A DNA stretch of 64,000 nt from Mycolicibacterium goodii (GCF_022370755.2 NZ_CP092364.2:1302001-1366000); one strand, 5' to 3'; shown: positions 1-10,980, counted from the first letter of the stretch. The notes: generated by a model from the letters alone, not told the origin. Numbers and translations: made by a program.

Positions 1-1
1 G

Positions 2-28
2 GGCTACGATTTCGCCCGACGCATGTGA
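2..28 (+). CDS. Possible 3' end of an upstream gene
   Basis: In frame 2 the window opens with codons reading GYDFARRM followed by TGA. This could be the last eight residues of a gene that lies mostly outside the window. The pattern GY-x-F-x-R is reminiscent of the C-terminal end of EAL-domain proteins, but eight residues cannot establish a family. Alternatively the bases are simply intergenic. Confidence 0.2.
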   Translation, partial: GYDFARRM

Positions 29-85
29 CGATCCGTCGGCGTCAGACTGTATTGACATCGATCGCGACCGAGGGACCGAAGTTTC

Positions 86-934
86 ATGCCACGAGAGTTA
101 GTCCCTGGCGTGACCGTGCTGGGCAACCTGGCAATCGACGTCATCAACGGAGCCCCGCCGAGCCCCGGCGGCTGCGCGTCGTTCGCCGGCGTCGCGCTGC
201 AGGCCGCCGGCGGTGTCGGCCGGATCGTGGCGATGGGCGCCGAGCGTGATCACTCGCTGTTCGACGGCCTGCAGGAGCGGTTCGGGCCGCTCGTGCAGAT
301 CCTGCCGTCGGCGGTCACCAGCTCGTTCCGGCTCGACTACGACGACACCGACCACCGGCACATGGGCGTCGACGCGATCGGCCCGGTGTGGTCACCCGCC
401 GACGTCGAGGCCGCCGATCCGACGACGACGTGGGTCCACCTCGCGCCGCTGCTGCGCACCGATTTCCCTGCCGAGACGCTCGCGGCGCTCGTGGCGCGGG
501 GTCACCGCATCGCCTACGACGGGCAGGGGCTCGTGCGGGCCGACCGATTGGGCCCGCTCGTCGAGGACCGTCATTTCCCGGACGACCTGCTAACCCACCT
601 CGACATCGTGAAGCTCGCCGAGGATGAGGCCGTCATCGTCGCCGACGGACCGTTCGACGCCGCAACGGCCGAGCGGTTGGGTGTGCCGGAGATCCTGGTG
701 ACGTACGGCTCGGAAGGCTGCGACATCTTCGTCGACGGGGACCGCATGCGTGTTCCCGCGGCGTGGCGTGTGCTCGGTGTGCAGACCACCGGGGCCGGAG
801 ACATGTTCACCGCCTGTTATGTGGCGCACCGGGCCGCAGGCGCGGATCCGCGACGGGCCGCGGAATTGGCGAGCGGCCTCGTGGCGCGCGAGCTCGACAA
901 GCGGGTTCACGTCGAACCCGCCGACCGCGTCTGA
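86..934 (+). CDS. PfkB-family carbohydrate/nucleoside kinase
   Basis: A 282-aa protein of the ribokinase/PfkB fold. The N-terminal GNLAIDVINGAPPSPGG stretch fits the substrate-binding lid start, and the C-terminal TTGAGDMFTACYVAHRA stretch (about residues 234-250) is the PfkB signature 2, with the aspartate of GAGD as catalytic base and GAG as anion hole. It would phosphorylate a sugar or nucleoside with ATP in the cytoplasm; the substrate cannot be read from the sequence. The ATG at 86 follows a weak purine stretch (GAGGGA). It lies alone, 364 bases ahead of korA in the same direction. A second PfkB-family gene, rbsK, is encoded near 35 kb. Confidence 0.8.
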   Translation: MPRELVPGVTVLGNLAIDVINGAPPSPGGCASFAGVALQAAGGVGRIVAMGAERDHSLFDGLQERFGPLVQILPSAVTSSFRLDYDDTDHRHMGVDAIGPVWSPADVEAADPTTTWVHLAPLLRTDFPAETLAALVARGHRIAYDGQGLVRADRLGPLVEDRHFPDDLLTHLDIVKLAEDEAVIVADGPFDAATAERLGVPEILVTYGSEGCDIFVDGDRMRVPAAWRVLGVQTTGAGDMFTACYVAHRAAGADPRRAAELASGLVARELDKRVHVEPADRV

Positions 935-1298
935 CGCGACATTTCGCCTGATAAACTCGACACGTGTCAAGTCCGGCTCGCCGGGGTGGTGCGTGACTAC
1001 CGGTGGGTAGTCTGGTTTCTTAGAGAATGACATTCTCTTAACGTGACGAAAACCACAGTTTTGTCTCGAACTCGGCTTCGGCACGTCAGTGAACTGGGGA
1101 TTCGGATCGGATGGGTCCGCGTGTCGCAGGTCGATCCGGTCGGGCCGAGCCTAAGAGCAATGCAATAATCGGTACTGGTAGTGACATCAAAATTCGGTGA
1201 GGTCTCGATCCCGGGGGAAACGTCGCACATCGCCACAGGCGGCAACGTGCCGGACGACACGGTGAGATCGACCGAAAAACGCGTGAAAGGCGGGAGCC
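935..1298. other. 364-base intergenic region before korA with stacked inverted repeats
   Basis: No convincing gene on either strand. It holds three inverted repeats in the first 105 bases (959-968, 995-1012, 1022-1038, annotated separately), then about 260 bases without obvious structure, ending in the purine-rich ribosome binding site AAAGGCGGGAG (1287-1297) of korA. Confidence 0.6.
995..1038. promoter_or_regulatory. Two adjacent palindromes, candidate operators
   Basis: GACTACC-GGTG-GGTAGTC (995-1012, 7-bp arms) is followed nine bases later by AGAGAATG-A-CATTCTCT (1022-1038, 8-bp arms). A 10-bp palindrome GACACGTGTC lies at 959-968. The odd-centred second repeat is typical in form of dimeric TetR/GntR operators. 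Neither is followed by a T-run, so a terminator for the kinase gene is less likely. The regulator is unknown. Confidence 0.45.
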
Positions 1299-3254
1299 GT
1301 GGGTGAGAACGGCAACGGCACTGGCGCCGCGCCGCGGCAGAAGCTCGAGAAGGTGGTCATCCGATTCGCCGGCGACTCCGGCGACGGTATGCAGCTGACC
1401 GGTGACCGGTTCACCTCCGAGGCCGCGCTGTTCGGAAACGACCTGGCGACCCAGCCGAACTATCCGGCCGAGATCCGCGCCCCTCAGGGCACGCTGCCCG
1501 GTGTCTCGTCGTTCCAGATCCAGATCGCCGACTACGACATCCTCACCGCCGGTGACCGGCCCGACGTGCTGGTCGCGATGAACCCCGCCGCGTTGAAGGC
1601 CAACGTCTCCGACCTGCCGCGGGGTGGCCTGATCATCGCCAACTCCGACGAGTTCACCAAGCGCAACCTCGCCAAGGTCGGCTACGACGCCAACCCGCTG
1701 GAGACCGACGAGCTGTCCGACTACGTCGTGCACTCCGTCGCGATGACCACCCTGACGCTCGGCGCGGTCGAATCGATCGGCGCCAGCAAGAAGGACGGCC
1801 AACGCGCCAAGAACATGTTCGCGCTCGGCCTGCTGTCGTGGATGTACGGCCGCGAGCTCGAGCACAGCGAGAGCTTCATCCGTGAGAAGTTCGCCCGCAA
1901 GCCCGATGTCGCCGAGGCCAACGTGCTGGCGCTCAAGGCCGGCTGGAACTACGGCGAGACCACCGAGGCCTTCGCGACCACCTACGAGGTGTCGCCCGCC
2001 AAACTCACCGCCGGTGAATACCGCCAGATCTCGGGCAACACCGCGCTGGCCTACGGCATCGTCGCGGCGGGTCATCTCGCCGACCTGCAGGTCGTGCTGG
2101 GCACCTACCCGATCACGCCGGCGTCGGACATCCTCCACGAACTGTCCAAGCACAAGAACTTCAACGTGCTCACCTTCCAGGCCGAGGACGAGATCGCCGG
2201 TATCGGCGCCGCGATCGGCGCGTCGTACGGCGGCGCCCTCGGTGTCACCAGCACCTCGGGTCCCGGCATCTCGCTCAAGTCGGAAGCCATCGGCCTCGCG
2301 GTGATGACCGAGCTGCCGCTGATCGTCATCGACGTACAGCGCGGCGGCCCCTCGACGGGTCTGCCCACCAAGACCGAGCAGGCCGACCTGCTGCAGGCGC
2401 TGTTCGGACGCAACGGCGAATCTCCGGTCGCGGTCGTCGCGCCGCGGTCGCCGTCCGACTGCTTCGACATCGCGGTGGAGGCCGCGCGGATCGCCATCGA
2501 CTACCACACTCCGGTGATCATCCTGTCCGACGGCGCGGTGGCCAATGGTTCCGAGCCGTGGCGGATCCCGGACATCGCCTCGTATCCGCGCATCGAGCAC
2601 ACGTTCGCCAAGTCCGGCGAGCCGTTCCAGCCGTACGCGCGCGACCCCGAGACCCTGGCACGTCAGTTCGCGATCCCCGGCACGCCGGGCCTCGAACACC
2701 GCATCGGCGGTCTCGAATCGGCCAACGGGTCGGGCAACATCTCCTATGAGCCCAAGAACCACGACCTCATGGTCCGGCTGCGCCAGGAGAAGATCGCAGG
2801 GATCAAGGTGCCGGATCTGGAGGTCGACGATCCGACCGGCGATGCCGAGCTGCTGATGCTCGGCTGGGGCAGCAGCTACGGCCCGATCGGCGAGGCGTGC
2901 CGTCGCGCACGCCGCAAGGGCATCAAGGTGGCGCAGGCGCACCTGCGGTACCTCAACCCCTTCCCGGCCAACCTCGGCGAGGTGCTGGCGCGCTACCCGA
3001 AGGTGGTCGTGCCCGAGATGAACCTGGGCCAGCTCGCGCTGCTGCTGCGCGGCAAGTTCCTGGTCGATGTCCAGTCGGTCACCAAGGTGGAGGGCATGGC
3101 CTTCCTGGCCGACGAGATCGAGGGCATCATCGATGCGGCGCTCGACGGAACCTTGGGTGAGAAGGAAACCGACAAGGCCAAGTTCGCACGGCTGGCGGCA
3201 GCCACCGTTGAGGGCGAAGCAAGTGAAGAGTCTGCTGTGGGAGCCAACGCATGA
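1299..3254 (+). CDS. korA: 2-oxoglutarate:ferredoxin oxidoreductase, alpha (fused gamma-alpha) subunit
   Basis: A 651-aa subunit of the CoA-dependent 2-oxoacid:ferredoxin oxidoreductase that decarboxylates 2-oxoglutarate to succinyl-CoA with ferredoxin as electron acceptor; in mycobacteria it is an alternative to the oxoglutarate dehydrogenase step of the TCA cycle. The gamma domain comes first (about residues 10-200, IRFAGDSGDGMQLTGDRF), followed by the alpha pyrimidine-binding domain (YPITPASDILHEL, then TSTSGPGISLKSEA around residue 325) and a C-terminal domain. Length matches the roughly 650 aa of the M. tuberculosis homologue. The GTG start follows AAAGGCGGGAG closely. It overlaps korB by four bases (ATGA), implying translational coupling. 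Confidence 0.95.
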   Translation: MGENGNGTGAAPRQKLEKVVIRFAGDSGDGMQLTGDRFTSEAALFGNDLATQPNYPAEIRAPQGTLPGVSSFQIQIADYDILTAGDRPDVLVAMNPAALKANVSDLPRGGLIIANSDEFTKRNLAKVGYDANPLETDELSDYVVHSVAMTTLTLGAVESIGASKKDGQRAKNMFALGLLSWMYGRELEHSESFIREKFARKPDVAEANVLALKAGWNYGETTEAFATTYEVSPAKLTAGEYRQISGNTALAYGIVAAGHLADLQVVLGTYPITPASDILHELSKHKNFNVLTFQAEDEIAGIGAAIGASYGGALGVTSTSGPGISLKSEAIGLAVMTELPLIVIDVQRGGPSTGLPTKTEQADLLQALFGRNGESPVAVVAPRSPSDCFDIAVEAARIAIDYHTPVIILSDGAVANGSEPWRIPDIASYPRIEHTFAKSGEPFQPYARDPETLARQFAIPGTPGLEHRIGGLESANGSGNISYEPKNHDLMVRLRQEKIAGIKVPDLEVDDPTGDAELLMLGWGSSYGPIGEACRRARRKGIKVAQAHLRYLNPFPANLGEVLARYPKVVVPEMNLGQLALLLRGKFLVDVQSVTKVEGMAFLADEIEGIIDAALDGTLGEKETDKAKFARLAAATVEGEASEESAVGANA

Positions 3255-4366
3255 CAACAGCGAGAAGCGAAGCGGATCGCACATCGGCGCAGCTGGTGGG
3301 CGCGGATCTGGGATTGACGGATGCCGGGCTCACCAAGAACGCCCTGGTGCCCACCACCGACCAGCCGCAGAAGGGCAAGGATTTCACCAGCGACCAGGAG
3401 GTCCGCTGGTGCCCGGGTTGCGGTGACTACGTCATCCTCAACACCATCCGCAACTTCCTGCCCGAGCTGGGTCTGCGTCGCGAGAACATCGCGTTCATCA
3501 GCGGCATCGGCTGCTCCAGCCGGTTCCCGTACTACCTGGAGACCTACGGCTTCCACTCGATCCACGGCCGCGCCCCGACCATCGCGACCGGCCTGGCGCT
3601 CGCGCGTCCGGACCTGTCGGTGTGGGTCGTCACCGGCGACGGGGACTCGCTGTCGATCGGTGGCAACCACCTGATCCACGCGCTGCGGCGCAACATCAAC
3701 ATCACGATCCTGCTGTTCAACAACCGGATCTACGGTCTGACCAAGGGCCAGTACTCGCCGACCTCCGAGGTCGGCAAGATCACCAAGTCGACGCCGATGG
3801 GTTCGCTGGACTACCCGTTCAACCCGGTGTCGTTGGCGCTCGGCGCCGAGGCCACGTTCGTCGGGCGCGCACTCGACTCCGACCGCAAGGGCCTGTCCGA
3901 GGTGCTCCGGGGTGCCGCTGAGCACCGCGGCGCGGCCTTGGTCGAGATCATGCAGGACTGCCCGATCTTCAACGACGGATCCTTCGACGCGCTGCGTAAA
4001 GAAGGCGCCGAGGAGCGTCTGATCAACCTGGCCCACGGCGAGCCGATCACATTCGGTGCCGACGGCGAGTACTGCGTCGTGAAGTCCGGCTACGGCCTGG
4101 AGATCGCGAAGACCGCCGAGGTTTCGGCCGACGACATCGTGGTCCACAACGCCGAGATCGACGATCCGGCATACGCGTTCGCGCTGTCGCGGTTGAGCGA
4201 GCAGAACCTGGACCACATGGTCATGGGCATCTTCCGCAAGGTCAGCCGCCCCACCTACGACGACGCCGCGCGTCAGCAGGTGGCGACTGCCATCGATTCC
4301 AAGCCCCACGACACCGCCGCTCTGCAATCCTTGCTGCGTGGTAAAGACACGTGGACTGTCGACTGA
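3251..4366 (+). CDS. korB: 2-oxoglutarate:ferredoxin oxidoreductase, beta subunit
   Basis: A 371-aa TPP-binding subunit. Cluster-ligand cysteines appear as CPGCGDY near residue 57 and GIGCSSRFP near residue 91, and the thiamine diphosphate/Mg motif is [12 protein letters not shown] followed by [11 protein letters not shown]. No extra 2x4Fe-4S ferredoxin domain is fused, so electrons must leave through a separate ferredoxin. The ATG at 3251 overlaps the korA stop codon. KorAB acts as a cytoplasmic complex. mobA starts 19 bases or less downstream, but that gene concerns molybdenum cofactor and is probably only co-transcribed. Confidence 0.95.
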   Translation: MTTARSEADRTSAQLVGADLGLTDAGLTKNALVPTTDQPQKGKDFTSDQEVRWCPGCGDYVILNTIRNFLPELGLRRENIAFISGIGCSSRFPYYLETYGFHSIHGRAPTIATGLALARPDLSVWVVTGDGDSLSIGGNHLIHALRRNINITILLFNNRIYGLTKGQYSPTSEVGKITKSTPMGSLDYPFNPVSLALGAEATFVGRALDSDRKGLSEVLRGAAEHRGAALVEIMQDCPIFNDGSFDALRKEGAEERLINLAHGEPITFGADGEYCVVKSGYGLEIAKTAEVSADDIVVHNAEIDDPAYAFALSRLSEQNLDHMVMGIFRKVSRPTYDDAARQQVATAIDSKPHDTAALQSLLRGKDTWTVD

Positions 4367-4385
4367 AGGTACTGACCGAGACGAT

Positions 4386-4949
4386 TTGAGCGCAGCCCCG
4401 CTCGCCGCCGTTGTGCTGGCGGGCGGGGCTTCGCGACGTATGGGACGTGACAAGGCCACCCTGGTCTTCGAGGGCACGACCCTCGTGGAGCGGGTGGTCG
4501 CCGCGGTGACGCCCCGATGTTCCCCGGTGTTCGTGATCGCCGCGCCGGGCCAGCCGCTTCCGGACCTGCCGGCGCACGTGCTGCGCGACGAGGTGCGCGG
4601 AGTCGGACCGCTGCTGGCGGCGGGCCGTGGCCTGCGCGCGGCCGCGGAGGCCGGTTGTGAGCTGGCGTTCGTGTGTGCGGTGGACATGCCGTACCTGTCC
4701 GCCGATCTCATCGATGTGCTCGTCGACCCTGCGAAGCGGCTGGGGGTGGACATCGTGCTGCCGTGGGACGGCCGCGATCACTACTTGGCGGGGATCTACC
4801 GCACCGACCTGTCGAAGACGATCGGCGAGTTGGTCTCGGCGGGCGAGCGCAGCATGCGGGCCCTCGCCGAGCGCGTGGACACGCAGCGACTCGTCATGCA
4901 GCCACAGAAGGCGCTCACCAACGTCAACACCCCAGAAGATCTGCCCTGA
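4386..4949 (+). CDS. mobA: Molybdenum cofactor guanylyltransferase
   Basis: The product attaches GMP to molybdopterin to make the bis-MGD-type cofactor. The nucleotide-binding signature [14 protein letters not shown] is at the extreme N-terminus, with the following loop [16 protein letters not shown] and VDMPYLS metal/substrate region as in MobA. The frame is open upstream to a GTG at 4338 inside korB, but that start has no ribosome binding site; a TTG at 4386 gives a 187-aa protein whose signature begins about ten residues in, the usual spacing. A GAAGG lies 15 or more bases before it, so the start is uncertain. In M. tuberculosis mobA also follows korB. Confidence 0.85.
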   Translation: MSAAPLAAVVLAGGASRRMGRDKATLVFEGTTLVERVVAAVTPRCSPVFVIAAPGQPLPDLPAHVLRDEVRGVGPLLAAGRGLRAAAEAGCELAFVCAVDMPYLSADLIDVLVDPAKRLGVDIVLPWDGRDHYLAGIYRTDLSKTIGELVSAGERSMRALAERVDTQRLVMQPQKALTNVNTPEDLP

Positions 4950-5625
4950 CGTGGCTCGGCGCCCCGTATGCGAAAGAATTGCGGAGCTGGTTTCAGCAAA
5001 TTGCGAAATTGTCGGGGATCAGGGCCGAATTTATCGTTTCGAGATAAAAGGCCGATAATTGAGCAGTTTATTCCGCGTCCTTCACCAGGTGCGTCGTGGC
5101 GTGGACCGTGCGTCCGTATTCGAATAGGACCGTGAGAACCACTGGCTCCGTTCGGATTTCGGCGCTGTGGCACGAGGTGGATTTCGGCGGGCCAAGGGGC
5201 GTTTTGCCGTGCTGTAGCCGGTCTAACTATCGGTGACCCCGCTGACCACGCGGTTTGTTGCGTCGGCAACGGCCATGTCCGCGTCTTCGCGCGGTACGGG
5301 CGGGCGGTGCCTCCGCACCGCGGGGGAGGTAACCGGTTGTGAGACAACGATTTACGTGGCATATGAGGTAGAGCGGGAGATGGTGGATCGCCACGGCGGC
5401 AGCCGGACCGCGACGTCGGGCGCGCCGTTATCGCCTTGTGTGCCACGGTAATTCGGCCAGATCGGCGGCATCTGGAGCGCGGTGGGGTGACAGCGAACGA
5501 AAACGTTGCTGCGGTGGGGCGGGCCCCGGGCCGGCTGAACTGGCTTCTACCTGCATGTTTGATGCGTAGAAGCCCCCATGCCGCTGTGGCTCGGCCGGCG
5601 CGTGCACACCAAGGCGTCGAAATCG

Positions 5626-5639
5626 GTGACGCGAGTCAC
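5626..5639. promoter_or_regulatory. Crp-like box (GTGA-N6-TCAC)
   Basis: GTGA-CGCGAG-TCAC followed by A matches the cAMP receptor protein consensus TGTGA-N6-TCACA at nine of ten positions. It lies about 410 bases before the rpf start codon. The M. tuberculosis Crp protein (Rv3676) is known to act at an rpf gene (rpfA), so control of this gene is plausible but inferred. Confidence 0.5.
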
Positions 5640-5740
5640 AAAATGATCATGATCTACATCACGTTTATTCCCGGCAGGCGTTGTCGGTGCAGGGGCGCGA
5701 AAGCGCGAGGTGACCTGCATAAACGTTTATTTCATCGAGT

Positions 5741-5759
5741 CGTTATCTGAACGTTATCT
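5741..5759. promoter_or_regulatory. Direct repeat with helical-turn period
   Basis: CGTTATCT occurs twice (5741-5748 and 5752-5759) with an 11-base period, so two copies would face the same side of the helix. This geometry is typical of OmpR-family response regulators. MtrA controls rpf genes in actinobacteria, making it a candidate; the exact motif match is not established here. Confidence 0.35.
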
Positions 5760-5879
5760 AGCCGCGACCGCTTCTAGATCGACATGACTTCTCTTCGATC
5801 GCTTTGTAGGTTCCTACCCGAGCCCGTCAAAGGGCAAACAATTTCAAAACCACGAACCTGCGTGTGAGTGGGGCCGCGG

Positions 5880-6370
<491 letters not shown>

Positions 6371-6394
6371 TCGAATACTGCCTCTTGAGCAGGT

Positions 6395-6433
6395 CAGAAG
6401 CGGGTTCCGGGCATTGCCCGGAACCCGCTTCTG
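6395..6433 (+). terminator. Intrinsic terminator after the first rpf gene
   Basis: A perfect 17-bp stem (6395-6411 paired with 6417-6433) around the loop CATTG, followed by TTTCC. It separates the two rpf genes, so they are separate transcription units. Confidence 0.85.
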
Positions 6434-6502
6434 TTTCCTCTCCAGGCCCTCCTGTCCCCTGAAGAACGCCCGCCCCGACAAAAACTTCAGCCTCGCGTGT
6501 AA

Positions 6503-6522
6503 CGCGTGACGTGGCTCACGCG
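6503..6522. promoter_or_regulatory. Crp-like palindrome before the second rpf gene
   Basis: CGCGTGA-CGTGGC-TCACGCG is a perfect 7-bp inverted repeat with a six-base spacer; its core GTGA-N6-TCAC matches the Crp consensus. It lies 83 bases before the start codon, and a -10-like TATGTT is at 6564-6569, so the box would sit around -55 relative to the start of transcription. Confidence 0.5.
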
Positions 6523-6557
6523 AACCCATTGGTGATCGCGCGGTTGCAGAAATGTGA

Positions 6558-8236
<1,679 letters not shown>

Positions 8237-8286
8237 CGGTCGAATGTATCGGGCCGGATCGGGATTTCACGGATACCCCGGGCGCG

Positions 8287-8323
8287 GGTGAGCGGGCCCT
8301 CCGCAGCCAAGGGCCCGCTCACC
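8287..8323. other. Perfect 14-bp hairpin in a divergent intergenic region
   Basis: Stem 8287-8300 pairs with 8310-8323 around a nine-base loop. No T-run follows on either strand, and neither flanking gene reads into it as a 3' end. It could be part of the dmmA 5' leader or insulate the two divergent promoters. A small palindrome TTCAC-AGCG-GTGAA at 8382-8395 lies between it and dmmA and may be an operator. Confidence 0.4.
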
Positions 8324-8474
8324 TGAAAGAACGACACGGCGATCCGATCGCTTCGGTGCGTCAACAGGTTGAGACATCGACTTCACAGCGGTGAAACCCA
8401 GCAGTGGTTTCCTGTGGGCGATACGTGTTCACCCAAGGTGTCCCGAATGGGGCTGTCGCCAGAAGGAAGGCCCG

Positions 8475-8996
8475 ATGAAACCTGCTCTGGAGTTGACCAA
8501 CGTGCCGCCATGGACCGTGACCGCCACCGTGCCCGATGCGGACGCGTCGGGACGGTCGTGGACGATCGTCGCGACAGGTCCGGCCGAGGATGTGATCGCG
8601 CGGTGGACCGGTCAACTCGCCGGGGCCGTGCAGGTGCATCGCGTCGACACGGACCAGCAGGCCCGCATGGTCATCGACAGGGCGGTCGCCACCGCGGTGG
8701 TGGGTTGGCGGCTGATGATCGCCGGTCCGGCCCGCGTCGGCCTGCGGCTGCGCGCGCATGCCCTGGCGCTGGGCATCGCCGAAGACGAGATCACCATCGC
8801 CAGCACCGAGGTCGCCGAGCGCGACGTGTTCTGCGCGCACTGCCGAACCGTCACCACGGCCGCCGTCGAGATCGAGGGTTTGGTCAGTTGCGTCGGCTGC
8901 GGGCGCAAACTGGTGGTGCACTACCACGTTTCGCGTCGCGCGGGTGCGCACCTGGGTTATCAGGTGGACGCCGAACATCGGGTGGTGGCGTCGTGA
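8475..8996 (+). CDS. dmmA: Dimethylamine monooxygenase subunit DmmA-like
   Basis: A 173-aa protein that, with the next two genes, fits the heme-dependent oxidative N-demethylase / dimethylamine monooxygenase system. The N-terminal half is an alpha/beta domain; the C-terminal half carries two CxxC pairs (FCAHCRT near residue 118 and SCVGCGRK near residue 138), a rubredoxin- or zinc-ribbon-like arrangement that could bind iron for electron transfer or zinc. The ATG at 8475 follows AGAAGGAAGG at ideal spacing. The stop codon shares a base with the ATG of the reductase. The role in the complex is assigned by family resemblance and context. Confidence 0.75.
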   Translation: MKPALELTNVPPWTVTATVPDADASGRSWTIVATGPAEDVIARWTGQLAGAVQVHRVDTDQQARMVIDRAVATAVVGWRLMIAGPARVGLRLRAHALALGIAEDEITIASTEVAERDVFCAHCRTVTTAAVEIEGLVSCVGCGRKLVVHYHVSRRAGAHLGYQVDAEHRVVAS

Positions 8997-9922
8997 TGCA
9001 ACTGAGGGTCACCGAGATCGATGACAGCGTGCCGGGCATCCGAACCCTGCGCCTTGCGCACCCCGACGGCCACGCCCTGCCGTCCTACCCGCCGGGCAGT
9101 CACGTCGTGGTGCAGTGCGGAGACGTCGCCAACGCATACTCGCTGACCGGTGACGGAGTCTGCCCGATGCGCTACGTCGTCTCGGTGTTGTTGTGCCCGA
9201 ACGGCTCCGGCGGATCCCGCTGGATCCACGACGAGGTGCGGATCGGCGAGACCGTCGACGTGAGCGCGCCGCGCAGCGCCTTCTTCCCGGTCCTGGGGGC
9301 GCGGCGGCATCTTCTGGTCGCGGCCGGCATCGGCATCACCCCGATGATGTCGCATCTGCACAGCGCGAAACGGTGGGGCCGGGATGCCCATCTCCTCTAC
9401 ATCCACCGCGCGGGCCGTGGCGCTCACCTCGACGAGATCGAGCAAGTGGGGATGCCCGCGCGGATCTGCACCGACCGCACCCGGTTTCACGCGGAACTCG
9501 CGGCGGCGTTGGTCAGTCAACCGATCGGCACCCACCTCTACGTGTGCGGACCCGGCCCGTTCATGGACGACGTGATCGGCCGGGCCACCGGGTTCGGCTG
9601 GCCCACCAGCCGGATCCACTGCGAGCGGTTCGGCGTCGACACACTCGACGCCGGTGACCCGTTCGAGGTCAAGCTCGCCGCCACCGGGCTGACCCTCATC
9701 GTGCCATCGGGGGTGTCGCTACTCGACGCGCTCCAGCAGCACGGGCATGTGATCCCCAATCTGTGCCGCCAGGGAGTGTGCGGAGAGTGTCGCATCCCGG
9801 TGGCCACGGGCGACATCCTGCACCGCGACCTGTATCTCACCGATGCCGAGAAGCAGTGCGGGGATGCGCTGATGGCGTGTGTGTCGCGCGCGGCCGGAGA
9901 ACGACTGGAGCTTGCCCTGTGA
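8996..9922 (+). CDS. Ferredoxin reductase subunit of dimethylamine N-demethylase
   Basis: A 308-aa oxidoreductase of the phthalate dioxygenase reductase / VanB type: an N-terminal flavin-binding barrel (YPPGSHVVVQ, AYSLTG), an NAD(P)-binding domain (LLVAAGIGITPMMSHL and YVCGPGPFMDDV), and a C-terminal plant-type 2Fe-2S ferredoxin with CRQGVCGEC plus the distal cysteine in LMACVSRA. It passes electrons from NAD(P)H to the catalytic subunit. The ATG at 8996 overlaps the dmmA stop; a GTG one codon earlier is also possible. The next gene overlaps by four bases (GTGA), so the three genes form one coupled operon. Confidence 0.85.
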   Translation: MQLRVTEIDDSVPGIRTLRLAHPDGHALPSYPPGSHVVVQCGDVANAYSLTGDGVCPMRYVVSVLLCPNGSGGSRWIHDEVRIGETVDVSAPRSAFFPVLGARRHLLVAAGIGITPMMSHLHSAKRWGRDAHLLYIHRAGRGAHLDEIEQVGMPARICTDRTRFHAELAAALVSQPIGTHLYVCGPGPFMDDVIGRATGFGWPTSRIHCERFGVDTLDAGDPFEVKLAATGLTLIVPSGVSLLDALQQHGHVIPNLCRQGVCGECRIPVATGDILHRDLYLTDAEKQCGDALMACVSRAAGERLELAL

Positions 9923-10914
9923 CGATCACACCTGAATGGCTGTCCGCGCCTGACCTGGTGGCGGCCTTCCCGTTCCCGTTCACCACCGACCGGTACCGGT
10001 ACAGCACGAATGTCGAACCCGCCGGCGGTCGCGTATCGACGCCCGCGGGCCAGTGGGGCGAACGCGTGGTCGACATCGACAGCGAGTATGAACGCGAACT
10101 CGCCCAGCGCGCAGAGATTCTCGCTGCGGATCCCACCCGGTACGCCGTACTGCCGCACATGCGCGCCGCGTGCTGGGACGCCATGGTGACCCTCATGCGG
10201 GAGATGGCGACGGCCTACCCGGACACGATGTCGCTGACCCAGGCCGACGGTGTCTGGCATTGGGAGAACCGGCGACTCGGGATGGCGCGGAGCTTCGTCT
10301 ACGGTGACGAATCGACGCTGCCTGCCGAACCGTTGGCCTACATCGCCGGGCAGGTACAGGACGACATCGTCCTGCTCGACCAGCGTGACGACGACCTGTA
10401 CGGCGACGCGGGCGTGGTGACCTTCGCCGCGGACTGGTCGTTCGGATTCGACGTCGGGATGACGTTTCTGGAGATCCACGGTCCGGTGCCGCGGCTGCGC
10501 GAGATTGGCGTGATCACCCGGGCCCGTCAGTTCCTGATGCGATTGCAGCCCAACCAGATCTACCGACGCACCAACTGGACGCTGACCATCGGGCGCAAGC
10601 TCGACGTGTCCACCGAGCGGTACCCCGAATGGGGGCCGGACCGGGTGATGATCGGCGGCGTCGACGATGCGACGTTCGGCCGTCTTGTCCATCTGCGCGT
10701 AGAACTGCAGCACCTGATCCGCCTGTCGGAGTCCGGCGCGATCTGCTTTCTCATCCGCACCTACATGCTGCCGTTCGCCGACATCGCCACGGTCGGCCCC
10801 TGGCGGGAGCGGCTCGCCGCGGTTCTCGCGGATCTTCCCGACGACATGGCCGACTACAAGGGAATCATCGGCTATCGCGACCGCGCCGTGGAATGGCTTG
10901 TGCGTCAACAGTGA
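9919..10914 (+). CDS. Heme-dependent oxidative N-demethylase catalytic subunit (DUF3445)
   Basis: A 331-aa protein of the HODM alpha-subunit family, in which a PAS-fold domain binds heme and oxidatively demethylates secondary amines. Dimethylamine gives methylamine and formaldehyde in characterised members. The family hallmark is the segment ADWSFGFDVGMTFLEIHGPV around residues 170-190, followed by the arginine-rich LMRLQPNQIYRRTNWTL. The start is the GTG overlapping the reductase stop codon. Substrate specificity is inferred from the family and from the adjacent ammonium transporter. A strong hairpin terminator lies just after the stop. Confidence 0.8.
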   Translation: MTITPEWLSAPDLVAAFPFPFTTDRYRYSTNVEPAGGRVSTPAGQWGERVVDIDSEYERELAQRAEILAADPTRYAVLPHMRAACWDAMVTLMREMATAYPDTMSLTQADGVWHWENRRLGMARSFVYGDESTLPAEPLAYIAGQVQDDIVLLDQRDDDLYGDAGVVTFAADWSFGFDVGMTFLEIHGPVPRLREIGVITRARQFLMRLQPNQIYRRTNWTLTIGRKLDVSTERYPEWGPDRVMIGGVDDATFGRLVHLRVELQHLIRLSESGAICFLIRTYMLPFADIATVGPWRERLAAVLADLPDDMADYKGIIGYRDRAVEWLVRQQ

Positions 10915-10934
10915 GCGACCGGTCGAACGACGTG

Positions 10935-10964
10935 AAGCGCCCCGGCCACTGGGCCGGGGCGCTT
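10935..10964. terminator. Hairpin terminator between convergent dmm and amt operons
   Basis: A 13-bp GC-rich stem AAGCGCCCCGGCC with its complement around ACTG. It begins with AAG and ends with CTT, so it can serve both strands, but a long T-run is missing. Confidence 0.65.
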
Positions 10965-10980
10965 TGCGGTTGCGTTCGGA

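Noticed and set aside
52..57. TTGACA as a -35 for the PfkB gene
   Set aside because: A perfect -35 hexamer, but no acceptable -10 lies 16-19 bases downstream before the ATG at 86.
1086..3284. 732-codon open frame antisense to korA
   Set aside because: A mirror of GC-rich codon use in korA; it is Arg/Leu/Val/Gly/His-rich with no motif, and korA is certain.
4796..5446. 216-codon minus-strand frame in the rpf upstream gap
   Set aside because: Overlaps mobA, composition is Pro/Arg/Ser-rich as in random GC-rich DNA, and no ribosome binding site or motif is present.
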